64,000 bases of DNA from Acidovorax sp. A1169 (GCF_030704685.1 NZ_JAUZDX010000001.1:620001-684000), one strand, 5' to 3'. Positions 15,025-24,230 are shown, counted from the stretch's first letter. Translations and numbers: made by a program. The notes: generated by a model not told the origin, from the sequence alone.

Positions 15025-15939
15025 GGTGGAGTGGGCGGCAGTGGCGATGCCTGCACACTGCGCCAGCAGCCAGTCCCTGAAGGCCTTGACCAGCGGCGTC
15101 TGCGCGCGCGCCTCAGGGTAGACGAGGTAGTAGGCCTCGCTGCTGGTGAGCACGTCGGTGGACAGGGCCACCAGTGCCCCCGAGGCGAGTTCGCCTTCGA
15201 TGAGAAAGCGCGGCAGCAGCGCCGCGCCCAGACCCGACACCGCCGCCTGAGCGATCATCGAGAACTGCTCATAGCGCGGGCCGCGCAGCGCCTGCGGGGT
15301 GGGGGCGCCCAGGCGCTCGAACCATTCCGTCCATTGCGTGGGCCGGGTGTTCTGCTGAAGCAGCACGGCGCCTGCCAGGTCGGCCGGCGTGCGCAGGCCC
15401 TGCTGGGCGCGGTAGTGGGGACTGCACACCGGCAGCACCTCTTCGTGCATCAGGTACTCGCACACGGCGCCGGCCCAGTGCGGTGCGCCGAAGTGGATGG
15501 CCGCGTCCATCGGCTCCTGCGCAAAGTCGAAGGGCTCGGAGCGGGCCGAGAAGTTCACCGTGGCATCGGGGTACAGCGCCATGAAGCCCGGCAGCCGCGG
15601 AATCAGCCAGCGTGTGCCCAGGGTGGGCAGCACCGCCAGGTTGAGCAGGCCGCCCGCGCTCGAAAACGCCATGGCCTTCTGGGTGGCGGCCGACAGCTGC
15701 TGCAGGAGGGCGCGCACGTCGGCGGCATACACCCGCCCGGCATCGGTCAGCACCACGCGCTGGCGCACGCGGTGGAACAGGGCCATGCCCAGCTGTTCTT
15801 CCAGCTGGCGTATCTGGCGCGACACGGCGCTTTGCGTGAGGTGCAGTTCCTCCGCTGCGCGCGAGACGCTGGTGTGGCGTGCCGCCGCCTCGAAGGCGAG
15901 CAGGTCGCCCACGGGCGGCAGGAAGGTCTTGCGAAACAT
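15019..15939 (-). CDS. LysR-family transcriptional regulator, GcvA-like
   Basis: The protein has 306 residues. A helix-turn-helix lies at about 20-60 (TSVSRAAEELHLTQSAVSRQIRQLEEQLG). A substrate-binding domain follows, with GGLLNLAVLPTLGTRWLIPRLPGF, typical of GcvA-type regulators. It is divergent from the aldehyde dehydrogenase gene; an ATTC-N7-GAAT inverted repeat lies between them. It most likely activates the catabolic run 16137-22827 in response to an amino-acid-derived inducer. Confidence 0.9.
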   Translation of the reverse strand: MFRKTFLPPVGDLLAFEAAARHTSVSRAAEELHLTQSAVSRQIRQLEEQLGMALFHRVRQRVVLTDAGRVYAADVRALLQQLSAATQKAMAFSSAGGLLNLAVLPTLGTRWLIPRLPGFMALYPDATVNFSARSEPFDFAQEPMDAAIHFGAPHWAGAVCEYLMHEEVLPVCSPHYRAQQGLRTPADLAGAVLLQQNTRPTQWTEWFERLGAPTPQALRGPRYEQFSMIAQAAVSGLGAALLPRFLIEGELASGALVALSTDVLTSSEAYYLVYPEARAQTPLVKAFRDWLLAQCAGIATAAHSTL

Positions 15940-16040
15940 GGCTATTCATGCCCGTCAGGAATGACTCTCAGGGTTTACACCGCTGGCGCACCGCTGTGGT
16001 GCCTGCCTCATCCCCGAAATGGGCACAGGTGTTGACGTGA

Positions 16041-16063
16041 CTTGATTCTATTTGCGAATCAAG
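16041..16063. promoter_or_regulatory. LysR-type operator candidate
   Basis: CTTGATTC (16041-16048) and GAATCAAG (16056-16063) are perfect 8-bp arms around a 7-bp AT-rich spacer; inside this is the T-N11-A motif typical of LysR regulators. It is centred about 85 bp before the dehydrogenase ATG and about 110 bp before the divergent lysR-type start, the usual geometry of an activator site that also controls its own gene. Confidence 0.65.
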
Positions 16064-16136
16064 TTGTTCCAATTTTTTGCTATCCGCCACCCGGCGATTG
16101 GGCGATATTGGGTGCATTGATTTTTGGAATGCCGCC

Positions 16137-17672
16137 ATGTCCGCACCCTCTGCTGTCTCCCACTCCCTCGTGACCGATGTCGATGCGCTGCTGCAGCGCC
16201 TGGGCGTGCCGCGCGCCGCCTACACCGGCGGCGACCTGCCGGTGCGTTCGCCCATCACCGGCGAGGCCATCGGTGCCGTGCACGAGGTCTCGGCGACCGC
16301 CGCCACTGCCGCCATCGCCCGCGCTCAGACGGCCTTCCAGGCCTGGCGCAACGTACCGGCCCCGCGCCGCGGCGAGCTCGTGCGCCTGCTGGGCGAGGAA
16401 CTGCGCGCCGCCAAGGACGACCTGGGCCTGTTGGTGACCCTGGAGGCCGGCAAGATCCCGTCCGAAGGCCTGGGCGAGGTGCAGGAAATGATCGACATCT
16501 GCGACTTCGCGGTCGGCCTGTCGCGCCAGCTCTACGGCCTGACCATCGCCACCGAGCGCCCGGGACACCGCATGATGGAAACCTGGCACCCGCTGGGCGT
16601 GTGCGGCGTGATCTCAGCCTTCAACTTCCCCGTGGCCGTGTGGTCGTGGAATGCCGCCCTGGCACTGGTCTGCGGCGACTCGGTGGTCTGGAAGCCGTCC
16701 GAGAAGACGCCCCTCACCGCCCTGGCCACGCACGCCATCGCCCAGCGCGCGCTGGCCCGCTTTGGCGATGCGCCCGAGGGCCTGCTGGAGCTGCTGATCG
16801 GCCAGCGCGCCATCGGTGAGGTGCTGGTGGACGATGCCCGCGTGGCCGTGCTCTCGGCCACCGGCTCCACGGCCATGGGCCGTGCCGTCGGCCCGCGCCT
16901 GGCAGCGCGCTTTGCCCGCGCCATCCTGGAGCTCGGTGGCAACAACGCCGCCATCGTCGCGCCCTCGGCCGACCTGGACCTGGCGCTGCGCGGCATCGCC
17001 TTCGCCGCCATGGGCACGGCCGGCCAGCGCTGCACCACGCTGCGCCGCCTGTTCGTGCACGACAGCATCTACGACACGCTGGTGCCGCAGCTCACCAAGG
17101 TGTACGGCAACGTGCAGGTGGGCGACCCGCGCGCCGCCGGCACCCTGGTCGGCCCGTTGATCGACCGCGCCGCGTTCGACGGCATGCAGAAGGCCCTGGA
17201 CGAAGCCCGTACCCTGGGCGCCACGGTGCATGGCGGCGACCGTGTGCAGGGCGTGGCTGGCAGCGACGCGTACCATGTGCGCCCCGCGCTGGTCGAGCTC
17301 TCAAAGCACGAGGGCCCGGCCCTGCACGAAACCTTCGCGCCCATCCTCTACGTGGTGCGTTACGGCACGTTCGACGAGGCCATCGCCTGGAACAACGCCG
17401 TGGGCGCCGGGCTGTCGTCCTCGATCTTCACGCTCAACGTGCGCGAGGCCGAGCAGTTCATGTCGGCGGCCGGGTCGGACTGCGGCATCGCCAACGTCAA
17501 CATCGGCCCGAGCGGTGCCGAGATCGGTGGCGCCTTCGGCGGCGAGAAGGAAACCGGTGGTGGCCGCGAAGCCGGCTCCGACAGCTGGAAGGCCTATATG
17601 CGCCGCGCCACCAACACCGTCAACTACTCCACCGCGCTGCCGCTGGCGCAAGGTGTGAAGTTCGACGTCTGA
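16137..17672 (+). CDS. Aldehyde dehydrogenase, ALDH7 type (piperidine-6-carboxylate / aminoadipate-semialdehyde dehydrogenase-like)
   Basis: This encodes 511 residues from the ATG at 16137. Catalytic Glu265 lies in LELGGNN and the nucleophile Cys299 in GTAGQRCTT. The segments YGLTIATERPGHRMMETWHPLGV and GAEIGGAFGGEKETGGGREAGSD are characteristic of the ALDH7/AmaB group. That group oxidises alpha-aminoadipate semialdehyde to aminoadipate with NAD in lysine and pipecolate breakdown. It is followed 29 bp later by an FAD amine oxidase, an order that recalls amaB/amaA of pseudomonads. The exact substrate here remains an inference. Confidence 0.87.
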   Translation: MSAPSAVSHSLVTDVDALLQRLGVPRAAYTGGDLPVRSPITGEAIGAVHEVSATAATAAIARAQTAFQAWRNVPAPRRGELVRLLGEELRAAKDDLGLLVTLEAGKIPSEGLGEVQEMIDICDFAVGLSRQLYGLTIATERPGHRMMETWHPLGVCGVISAFNFPVAVWSWNAALALVCGDSVVWKPSEKTPLTALATHAIAQRALARFGDAPEGLLELLIGQRAIGEVLVDDARVAVLSATGSTAMGRAVGPRLAARFARAILELGGNNAAIVAPSADLDLALRGIAFAAMGTAGQRCTTLRRLFVHDSIYDTLVPQLTKVYGNVQVGDPRAAGTLVGPLIDRAAFDGMQKALDEARTLGATVHGGDRVQGVAGSDAYHVRPALVELSKHEGPALHETFAPILYVVRYGTFDEAIAWNNAVGAGLSSSIFTLNVREAEQFMSAAGSDCGIANVNIGPSGAEIGGAFGGEKETGGGREAGSDSWKAYMRRATNTVNYSTALPLAQGVKFDV

Positions 17673-17701
17673 GCACTGCGCCAAATTCCGGGAGTACCAG
17701 C

Positions 17702-18877
17702 ATGCCCATCGTGATCATCGGCGGCGGCGTGATCGGCAGTGCCATCGCGTACTTCCTCACGCAGCAGCAGCCGGGCTGCGAGGTCGTGGTGGTGGAGCGG
17801 GATCCGACGTACGCACGCGCCTCGTCGGCGTTGTCGGCCAGCTCCATCCGCCAGCAGTTCTCCACCGACATCAACGTGCAGATCTCGGCCTATGGCATCG
17901 GCTTTCTGCGCAATGTGGGCACGCTGCTGGCTTGCAATGGCGACGTGCCCGACGTCGGCCTGCACGAGGGCGGCTACCTGTACCTGGCCACTGCGGCTGG
18001 CGAAGCCACGCTGCGCGACAACCATGTGCTGCAAAAGCGCCATGGCGCCGACGTGGCGCTGCTCGGCCCGGATGAACTGGCCGAGCGCTTCCCCTGGCTG
18101 GCGCTGCAGGACGTGGTGCTGGGCTCGCTCGGCCTGTCGGGCGAAGGCTGGTTCGACGGCTACCTGCTGCTGACCGCGCTGCGCAAGAAGGCCCAGAGCC
18201 AGGGCGTGCGCTACATCGCCGACGAGGCCGTGGGCTTTGCCATGGCCGCCAGCGACGGCGTGCAGCACGTGACCGCCGTCCAGCTGAAAAGCGGTGCCTC
18301 ACTACCCTGCAGCCATGCCGTCAATGCAGGCGGTCCCTGGGCTGCCGCCATCGCAGGCTGGGCGGGCATTGCCTTGCCCGTGGTGGGCAAGCGCCGCACC
18401 GTGTTCCATCTCTCCAGCCCGGCCCAGTTGCCACGCTGCCCGCTGCTCATCGACACCAGCGGCATCTGGCTGCGGCCCGAGGGCCAGGGCTTCATTGCCG
18501 GGTTTGCACCGCCCGCCGACCAGGATGAAGACTTCGCCCCGCTGGAGCCCGAATACCACGCCTTCGAAGAGCATGTCTGGCCCCTGCTTGCCGAGCGCAT
18601 CCCGGGCTTCGAAGCACTGCGCATGCAGGGCGCCTGGGCCGGCTACTACGAGATGAACACCTTCGACCACAACGCCATCGTGGGCCTCTCTCCTGCCAGC
18701 GACAACCTGGTGTTCGCCAATGGCTTCTCGGGCCACGGCCTGCAGCAGTGCCCTGCCGTGGGGCGGGGCGTGGCCGAGCTGTTGCTCACAGGCGGCTACC
18801 AGAGCCTGGACCTGTCGCCCCTGTCCATCACGCGCATCGCCGAGAACCGGCCGCTGCTGGAGAAGAACGTCATCTGA
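17702..18877 (+). CDS. FAD-dependent amine/imino-acid oxidoreductase (DAO, FOXRED1-like)
   Basis: The protein has 391 residues. GGGVIG at 7-12 binds FAD, ERDPTYARASSALSASSIRQQFS is the flavin-attachment region, and the C-terminal block YYEMNTFDHNAIVG..NGFSGHGLQQCPAVGRGVAEL is typical of FOXRED1-like oxidoreductases. With the preceding ALDH7-type enzyme it could oxidise a cyclic amino acid such as pipecolate to the imine whose hydrolysis product the dehydrogenase uses. A ribosome site (GGGAG) precedes the ATG. Confidence 0.85.
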   Translation: MPIVIIGGGVIGSAIAYFLTQQQPGCEVVVVERDPTYARASSALSASSIRQQFSTDINVQISAYGIGFLRNVGTLLACNGDVPDVGLHEGGYLYLATAAGEATLRDNHVLQKRHGADVALLGPDELAERFPWLALQDVVLGSLGLSGEGWFDGYLLLTALRKKAQSQGVRYIADEAVGFAMAASDGVQHVTAVQLKSGASLPCSHAVNAGGPWAAAIAGWAGIALPVVGKRRTVFHLSSPAQLPRCPLLIDTSGIWLRPEGQGFIAGFAPPADQDEDFAPLEPEYHAFEEHVWPLLAERIPGFEALRMQGAWAGYYEMNTFDHNAIVGLSPASDNLVFANGFSGHGLQQCPAVGRGVAELLLTGGYQSLDLSPLSITRIAENRPLLEKNVI

Positions 18878-18956
18878 ATCGCAGCAACGCCGCATTCGTG
18901 TGGCGCGCCCCACCGCTTTCCCAACGCCATCCACAACAACCATCGGAGACAACGAC

Positions 18957-19856
18957 ATGGCTTTTTCCCCCAACCGCAAGATGATGACTGTGGCCCTGGC
19001 CGCACTGCTGTGCGCAGCAGGCGCCAGCGCCCAGACCACGCTCGAGAAGATCAAGGCCAGCGGCAAGGTCGTGCTCGGGGTGCGCGAGACCTCGCCCCCT
19101 ATGGCCTATGCGCTGGGCGCCAACGAAAAATACGTGGGCTACCACGTCGAGCTGTGCGAGCGCGTGCTCAAGGAGATCGTGCCCGATGCCAAGCTCGAGT
19201 ACATGGCCGTGACGGCGCAGAACACGCTGCCGCTGGTGCAGAACGGCACGCTCGACATCGGCTGCGGCCCGACCACCAACAACACCGCGCGCCAGCAGCA
19301 GGTGGCCTTCGCGGTGACCACCTATGTGAGCGAAGTGCGCATGGCGGTGCGCAAGGATTCGGACCTCAAGTCGGTCAGCCAGCTCGCGGGCCGCACCATT
19401 GCGGCGTCCACCGGCACCACGGCCGTGCAGTTGCTGCGCAAGCAGGAACGCGCCTTGGGCGGTGCGTCCGTCAAGACCGTGCTGGGCAAGGACCACCACG
19501 AAAGTTTCCTGTTGCTCGAATCCGGCCGCGCCGATGCCTTCGTGCTCGACGACAACCTGCTGGCCGGGATGATTGCCAACGCCAAGGACCCGTCGGCCTA
19601 CCGCATCGTGGGCGAGCCGCTGGGCGCCGAGCCGATTGCGCTGCTGTTCCGCAAGGACGACCCCAGCTTCAAGGCCGCCGTGGACGGTGTGCTCACCAGG
19701 CTCATGCGGAGCGGTGAGATGGAAAAGATCTACACCAAGTGGTTCATGAACCCCATCCCGCCCAAGAACGTGGCCCTGAACCTGCCGCTGGGCACCACAC
19801 TGCGCCAGCTGTTCGCCGCCCCCAACGACAAGCCCCTGGAGTCCTACCAGCAATGA
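18957..19856 (+). CDS. Amino-acid ABC transporter substrate-binding protein (family 3), orphan
   Basis: This encodes 299 residues with a signal peptide ending AGASAQ (residue 23). The family 3 features are KIKASGKVVLGVRETSPPMAY, DIGCGPTTNNTARQQQVAFA and AGRTIAASTGTTAVQLLRK, as in glutamate/aspartate binders. GGAGA lies seven bases before the ATG at 18957. No permease or ATPase gene accompanies it, so it must use a transporter encoded elsewhere or act as a receptor. Its stop overlaps the aminotransferase start by 4 bp. Confidence 0.88.
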   Translation: MAFSPNRKMMTVALAALLCAAGASAQTTLEKIKASGKVVLGVRETSPPMAYALGANEKYVGYHVELCERVLKEIVPDAKLEYMAVTAQNTLPLVQNGTLDIGCGPTTNNTARQQQVAFAVTTYVSEVRMAVRKDSDLKSVSQLAGRTIAASTGTTAVQLLRKQERALGGASVKTVLGKDHHESFLLLESGRADAFVLDDNLLAGMIANAKDPSAYRIVGEPLGAEPIALLFRKDDPSFKAAVDGVLTRLMRSGEMEKIYTKWFMNPIPPKNVALNLPLGTTLRQLFAAPNDKPLESYQQ

Positions 19857-21079
19857 ACGCCGCCATCCCCGCCACGGCTTTTCGCGCGGCCGACCGCATC
19901 AGCGCCATCGGCGTGTCGGACATCGTGCGCATCACCCAGGCCGCCAACGAGCTCAAGCGCCAGGGCCAGCCCGTGATCGTGCTGGGACTGGGCGAGCCGG
20001 ACTTCGAGACGCCCCTCCACATCCAGGAAGCCGCGCAGCAGGCCATGGCGCGGGGCGAAACGCACTACACGGTGCTGGACGGCACACCCGCACTCAAGGC
20101 AGCCATCGCGCTCAAGTTCCGCCGCGACAACGGCCTGGAGTTCGCAGCCAACGAGATCACGGTGGGCGCGGGTGCCAAGCAGGTCATCTACAACGCGCTG
20201 ATGGCCAGTCTGAACCCTGGCGACGAGGTGATCCTGGCCGCGCCGTACTGGACCTCGTACGCCGACATGGTGCTGATCGCGGGTGGCGTGCCCGTGGTGG
20301 TGCCGTGCAGCGAGGCCAATGGCTTTCGCCTCACGGCCGGGCAGCTCGACGCTGCCATCACGCAGCGCACCCGCTGGGTGTTCATCAACTCCCCTTCCAA
20401 CCCCAGTGGCACGGCCTACAGCACCGAGCAACTGCGGCCCATCCTGGAGGTGGTGCTGCGCCACCCGCAGGTCTGGGTGCTGGCGGACGACATCTACGAG
20501 CACATCCTGTACGACGGCCATGCGTTCGCCACGCCGGCCGTGGTGATGCCCGCGCTGCGCGAGCGCACGCTCACGGTGAACGGCGTCTCCAAGTCGTACG
20601 CCATGACGGGTTGGCGCATCGGCTACGGCGCGGGCCCGCGTGCACTGATCGCGGCCATGGCGGTGGTGCAGAGCCAGGCCACCTCGTGCGCGTCGTCCAT
20701 CAGCCAGGCTGCGGCCGTGGCGGCGCTGACCGGACCACAGGACATCGTGGCCGAGCGCTGCCGCGAGTTCCAGGCACGGCGCGACCTGGTGGTGGCCTCG
20801 CTCAACGCGTCGCCCGGGCTGCGCTGCCGCGTGCCCGAAGGCGCGTTCTACACCTTCGCCAGCTGCGAAGGCGTGCTGGGCCGCACCACGCCGGGCGGTG
20901 CCATGCTGCGCACCGATGCGGATTTTTGCGACTACCTGCTGCGCGAGTTCCATGTGGCTGTGGTCCCCGGCAGCGTGCTGGGGCTGGCGCCGTACTTCCG
21001 GATCTCGTACGCTGCGTCCATGGCCGACCTGCAGGAAGCCTGCGCGCGCATCCGCCGTGCGTGCGAGGCGCTGCACTGA
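19853..21079 (+). CDS. PLP-dependent class I aminotransferase (aspartate-aminotransferase-like)
   Basis: The protein has 408 residues. The fold-type I features are INSPSNPSGTAY, ADDIYEHILYDG and the Schiff-base lysine Lys247 in NGVSKSYAMTGWRIGYGAG. The Arg in PYFRISYA near the C-terminus should bind the substrate carboxylate. The ATG overlaps the preceding stop by 4 bp (ATGA), so the gene is coupled to the binding protein. The acceptor and donor are not identifiable; in this cluster a product such as aminoadipate would be a reasonable donor. Confidence 0.9.
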   Translation: MNAAIPATAFRAADRISAIGVSDIVRITQAANELKRQGQPVIVLGLGEPDFETPLHIQEAAQQAMARGETHYTVLDGTPALKAAIALKFRRDNGLEFAANEITVGAGAKQVIYNALMASLNPGDEVILAAPYWTSYADMVLIAGGVPVVVPCSEANGFRLTAGQLDAAITQRTRWVFINSPSNPSGTAYSTEQLRPILEVVLRHPQVWVLADDIYEHILYDGHAFATPAVVMPALRERTLTVNGVSKSYAMTGWRIGYGAGPRALIAAMAVVQSQATSCASSISQAAAVAALTGPQDIVAERCREFQARRDLVVASLNASPGLRCRVPEGAFYTFASCEGVLGRTTPGGAMLRTDADFCDYLLREFHVAVVPGSVLGLAPYFRISYAASMADLQEACARIRRACEALH

Positions 21080-21129
21080 CGGTTTGCTGATTCCTTTTTT
21101 GTTTGTTTCTCTCGTTCCGGAACCCTGAC

Positions 21130-22827
21130 ATGACCACGCCTTCCACCCCCAGCAACGCCGCCAGCCGCACGGGCGGCCAGATCCTGGTCCAGCAGCTCAT
21201 CACCCATGGTGTGAAGCAGCTGTTCTGCGTGCCCGGTGAAAGCTACCTGGCTGTGCTGGATGCGCTGCACGACGCCGACATCGCCGTCACTGTCTGCCGC
21301 CAGGAAGGCGGCGCGGCCATGATGGCCGAGGCCCAGGGCAAGCTCACGGGCCAGCCCGGCATCTGCTTCGTCACGCGCGGGCCGGGCGCCACCAATGCCT
21401 CGGCGGGCGTGCACATCGCGCACCAGGACTCGACTCCGATGATCCTGTTCGTGGGTCAGGTGGCGCGCGGTGCGCTGGGGCGCGAGGCCTTCCAGGAGCT
21501 CGACTACGGCGCCGTCTTCGGCACCATGGCCAAGTGGGTGGTGCAGATCGACGACCCGGCGCGCGTGCCCGAGCTGATTTCGCGCGCCTTCCACGTTGCC
21601 ACCTCGGGCCGGCCCGGCCCCGTGGTGGTGGCCCTGCCCGAAGACATGCTGACCGAGGCCGCCACCGTGGCCGATGCGCTGCCCTACCAGGTGGCCGAGA
21701 CCCACCCCGGCGCCGCGCAGATGGCTGAGCTGGCCGAGCGCCTGGGCAAGGCCAAGCAGCCCGTGGCCATTCTGGGCGGTAGCCGCTGGTCCGAGCAGGC
21801 CGTGCGCGAGTTCACGGCCTTTGCCGAGGCCTGGTCGCTGCCCGTGTACTGCTCGTTCCGCCGGCAGATGCTGTTCCCGGCCAACCACGCCTGCTACGGC
21901 GGCGACCTGGGCCTGGGGGTGAACCCCAAGCTGCTGGCGCGCATCCGCGCGTCGGACCTGGTGCTGGTGGTCGGTGGGCGCCTGTCCGAGGTGCCGTCGC
22001 AGGGCTATGAACTGTTCGCCATTCCCAACCCCGTGCAGCCCATCGTGCACGTGCTCGCCGATGCCGACGAACTGGGCAAGCTCTACCGGCCCGCACAACC
22101 GATCCATGCCACGCCCCAGGCCTTCGCGGCTGCATTGGCGGCGGTGCGCCCTGCGGCTATCGTGCCCTGGAAGGCCCACGCAGAGGCAGCCCATGCCGAG
22201 TACCTGGCCTGGAGCGACACGGCACCCATCCGCATCCCCGGCGACCTGCAGATGGGCCAGGTGATGCAGCACCTCAAGGACGTGCTGCCGGCAGACACCA
22301 TCTTCTGCAATGGCGCAGGCAACTTCGCTACCTGGATCCACCGCTTCTGGCCCTTCACCACCTTTGCCAGCCAGCTGGCACCCACCAGCGGCTCCATGGG
22401 CTATGGCCTGCCGGCCGGCGTGGGCGGCAAGCGCCTGTGGCCGCAGCGCGAGGTGGTGGTCTTCGCCGGCGACGGCGACTTCCTGATGCACGGCCAGGAG
22501 TTCGCCACCGCCGTGCAGTACGGCCTGCCCATCATCGTGGTGCTGCTGGACAATGCCATGTACGGCACCATCCGCATGCACCAGGAGCGCGAGTACCCGG
22601 GCCGCGTGAGCGCCACCGCGCTCAAGAACCCTGACTTCAAGGCCTACGCTGCGGCCTTTGGTGGCCATGGCGAGCGTGTCACCACCACCGAGGAATTCGC
22701 CCCGGCCCTGGCCCGTGCGCGCGCCAGTGGCCTGCCCAGCGTGCTGCACTGCCTTATCGATCCCGAGGCGATCACGCCCACGGGCACACTCCAAGGCCTG
22801 CGCACCGCCGCACTCGCCAAGAAGTAA
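21130..22827 (+). CDS. Thiamine-diphosphate-dependent enzyme, acetolactate-synthase-like
   Basis: This encodes 565 residues with the three ThDP-enzyme domains. Glu37 in CVPGESYLAVLDAL activates the cofactor. The GDG motif begins at about residue 447 (AGDGDFLMHGQEF) and continues to LLDNAMYGTIRMHQ, the ThDP/Mg2+ site. It resembles the biosynthetic acetolactate synthase large subunit, but no ilvH-type small subunit follows. The catabolic context suggests a 2-oxo-acid decarboxylase or carboligase. A T-rich stretch (21091-21115) before it has no hairpin. Confidence 0.82.
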   Translation: MTTPSTPSNAASRTGGQILVQQLITHGVKQLFCVPGESYLAVLDALHDADIAVTVCRQEGGAAMMAEAQGKLTGQPGICFVTRGPGATNASAGVHIAHQDSTPMILFVGQVARGALGREAFQELDYGAVFGTMAKWVVQIDDPARVPELISRAFHVATSGRPGPVVVALPEDMLTEAATVADALPYQVAETHPGAAQMAELAERLGKAKQPVAILGGSRWSEQAVREFTAFAEAWSLPVYCSFRRQMLFPANHACYGGDLGLGVNPKLLARIRASDLVLVVGGRLSEVPSQGYELFAIPNPVQPIVHVLADADELGKLYRPAQPIHATPQAFAAALAAVRPAAIVPWKAHAEAAHAEYLAWSDTAPIRIPGDLQMGQVMQHLKDVLPADTIFCNGAGNFATWIHRFWPFTTFASQLAPTSGSMGYGLPAGVGGKRLWPQREVVVFAGDGDFLMHGQEFATAVQYGLPIIVVLLDNAMYGTIRMHQEREYPGRVSATALKNPDFKAYAAAFGGHGERVTTTEEFAPALARARASGLPSVLHCLIDPEAITPTGTLQGLRTAALAKK

Positions 22828-22862
22828 CCTGGCGGCCCTGCCCAAACCCTGTGATCAGCCGG

Positions 22863-24167
22863 ATGGCTGACAGCAGGGTGTCTGCGCTTTTGCGCACAAT
22901 GGAGGCCGTGACCTCCGTACCGCCCGACGAGCCTTCCGCGCTGCGCCTGCGCCGCATCGCGCACCTGGACATGGATGCCTTCTTCGCCTCCGTGGAGCTG
23001 CTGCGCTACCCGCAGCTCAAGGGCCTGGCGGTGGTGATCGGCGGCGGGCGGCGCAAGGTGGACGAACTGCTGCACCAGACCCCCGACGGCACGGGCCTGC
23101 GCGAGCCGCATTTCATCCCGGTGGCCGACTTTCCCCTGCTCAAGGACTATGTGGGTCGCGGCGTCATCACCACCGCCACCTACGCGGCGCGGCAGTTCGG
23201 CGTGGGCTCGGCCATGGGCATGATGAAGGCCGCCAGGCTCTGCCCCCAGGCCATCGTACTGCCCGTGGATTTCGACGAGGTGCGCCGCTTCTCGCGCCTG
23301 TTCAAGAGCACCATCACCGACATCGCGCCCGTGATGCAGGACCGGGGCGTGGACGAGGTCTACATCGACTTCACCGATGTGCCCGGCGGCCAGCGTGAGG
23401 GCGGACGGGTGCTGGCGCGGCTGATCCAGAAGAGCATCTTCGATGTCACGGGCCTGACCTGCTCCATCGGCGTGGCGCCCAACCGGCTGCTGGCCAAGAT
23501 GGCCAGCGAGTTCAACAAGCCCAACGGCATCTCCATCGTCTACGAGGACGAGCTTGAAACGAAGATCTGGCCGCTCAACGTGCGCAAGATCAACGGCATC
23601 GGCCCCAAGGCGGGGGAGAAGCTCGCTACCCTGGGCATACAGACCATCGGCGAGCTGGCGGCGCAGGATCTGCAATGGCTCATCGAGCGTTTCGGCAAAT
23701 CGAGCGGCGCCTGGATGCACCGCGTGGCCTGGGGCCGCGACGACAGCCCCGTGGTGACCGAGAGCGAGCCCGTGAGCATGAGCCGCGAGACCACCTTCGA
23801 CCGCGACCTGCACGCCGTGCGCGACAAGGCCGAGCTCGGCCGCATCTTCACCGACCTGTGCGAGCGCGTGGCCGGAGACCTACAGCGCAAGGGCTATGTG
23901 GGCAAGACCATCGGCATCAAGCTGCGCTACGACGATTTCCGGATCGCCACGCGCGATCAGACGCTGGACCGCTACATCCAGGATGCGGCCACCATCCGCC
24001 GCACGGCCGGCCTGTGCCTCAAGCGGGTGCCGCTGGACCAGAAGCTGCGCTTGCTGGGCGTGCGCGTGGGTACGCTGGAGCGGGTAGGCGATGTGCCTGA
24101 CGGCCCGCCAGAGCTGCGTGCGCCCAGGGCGCGCGAAGCCGACCCACATACCCGCCCTCTTTTTTGA
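22863..24167 (+). CDS. dinB: DNA polymerase IV (Y family, translesion)
   Basis: The protein has 434 residues from ATG 22863; GTG 22851 and ATG 22899 are other in-frame starts and none has a clear ribosome site. The catalytic core carries HLDMDAFFASVEL (metal-binding Asp pair), the acidic VDEVYIDFTD, and SIGVAPNRLLAKMASEF. A helix-hairpin-helix region (KINGIGPKAGEKLATLGI) and a little-finger domain follow. It copies past DNA damage with low fidelity. No LexA-type box is visible directly upstream. Confidence 0.92.
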   Translation: MADSRVSALLRTMEAVTSVPPDEPSALRLRRIAHLDMDAFFASVELLRYPQLKGLAVVIGGGRRKVDELLHQTPDGTGLREPHFIPVADFPLLKDYVGRGVITTATYAARQFGVGSAMGMMKAARLCPQAIVLPVDFDEVRRFSRLFKSTITDIAPVMQDRGVDEVYIDFTDVPGGQREGGRVLARLIQKSIFDVTGLTCSIGVAPNRLLAKMASEFNKPNGISIVYEDELETKIWPLNVRKINGIGPKAGEKLATLGIQTIGELAAQDLQWLIERFGKSSGAWMHRVAWGRDDSPVVTESEPVSMSRETTFDRDLHAVRDKAELGRIFTDLCERVAGDLQRKGYVGKTIGIKLRYDDFRIATRDQTLDRYIQDAATIRRTAGLCLKRVPLDQKLRLLGVRVGTLERVGDVPDGPPELRAPRAREADPHTRPLF

Positions 24168-24201
24168 GGGCCGCCGGCTGGCCTGCTGTCGTGCAGGGGG
24201 C

Positions 24202-24230
24202 TTGACGAAATCTTACGTAAAACTTACATT
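24202..24230 (+). promoter_or_regulatory. Sigma-70-type promoter for the small membrane protein gene
   Basis: TTGACG (24202-24207), a 17-bp spacer and TACATT (24225-24230) are close to the consensus. The start would be near 24237, about 20 nt before the ATG at 24257. The spacer includes the self-complementary TTACGTAA. Confidence 0.6.

Noticed and set aside
21130-22827. Biosynthetic acetolactate synthase IlvB/IlvI
   Set aside because: No small subunit follows and the gene sits in a catabolic run, so the branched-chain role is not supported.
20932-22845. A 637-codon open frame antisense to the ThDP enzyme
   Set aside because: The plus-strand enzyme is clearly real with its cofactor motifs; the antisense product has no recognisable fold.
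22851-22920. LexA box before dinB
   Set aside because: CTGT and ACAG occur but 17 bases apart, not the eight required; the TGCGC-TTTT-GCGCA repeat does not match either.
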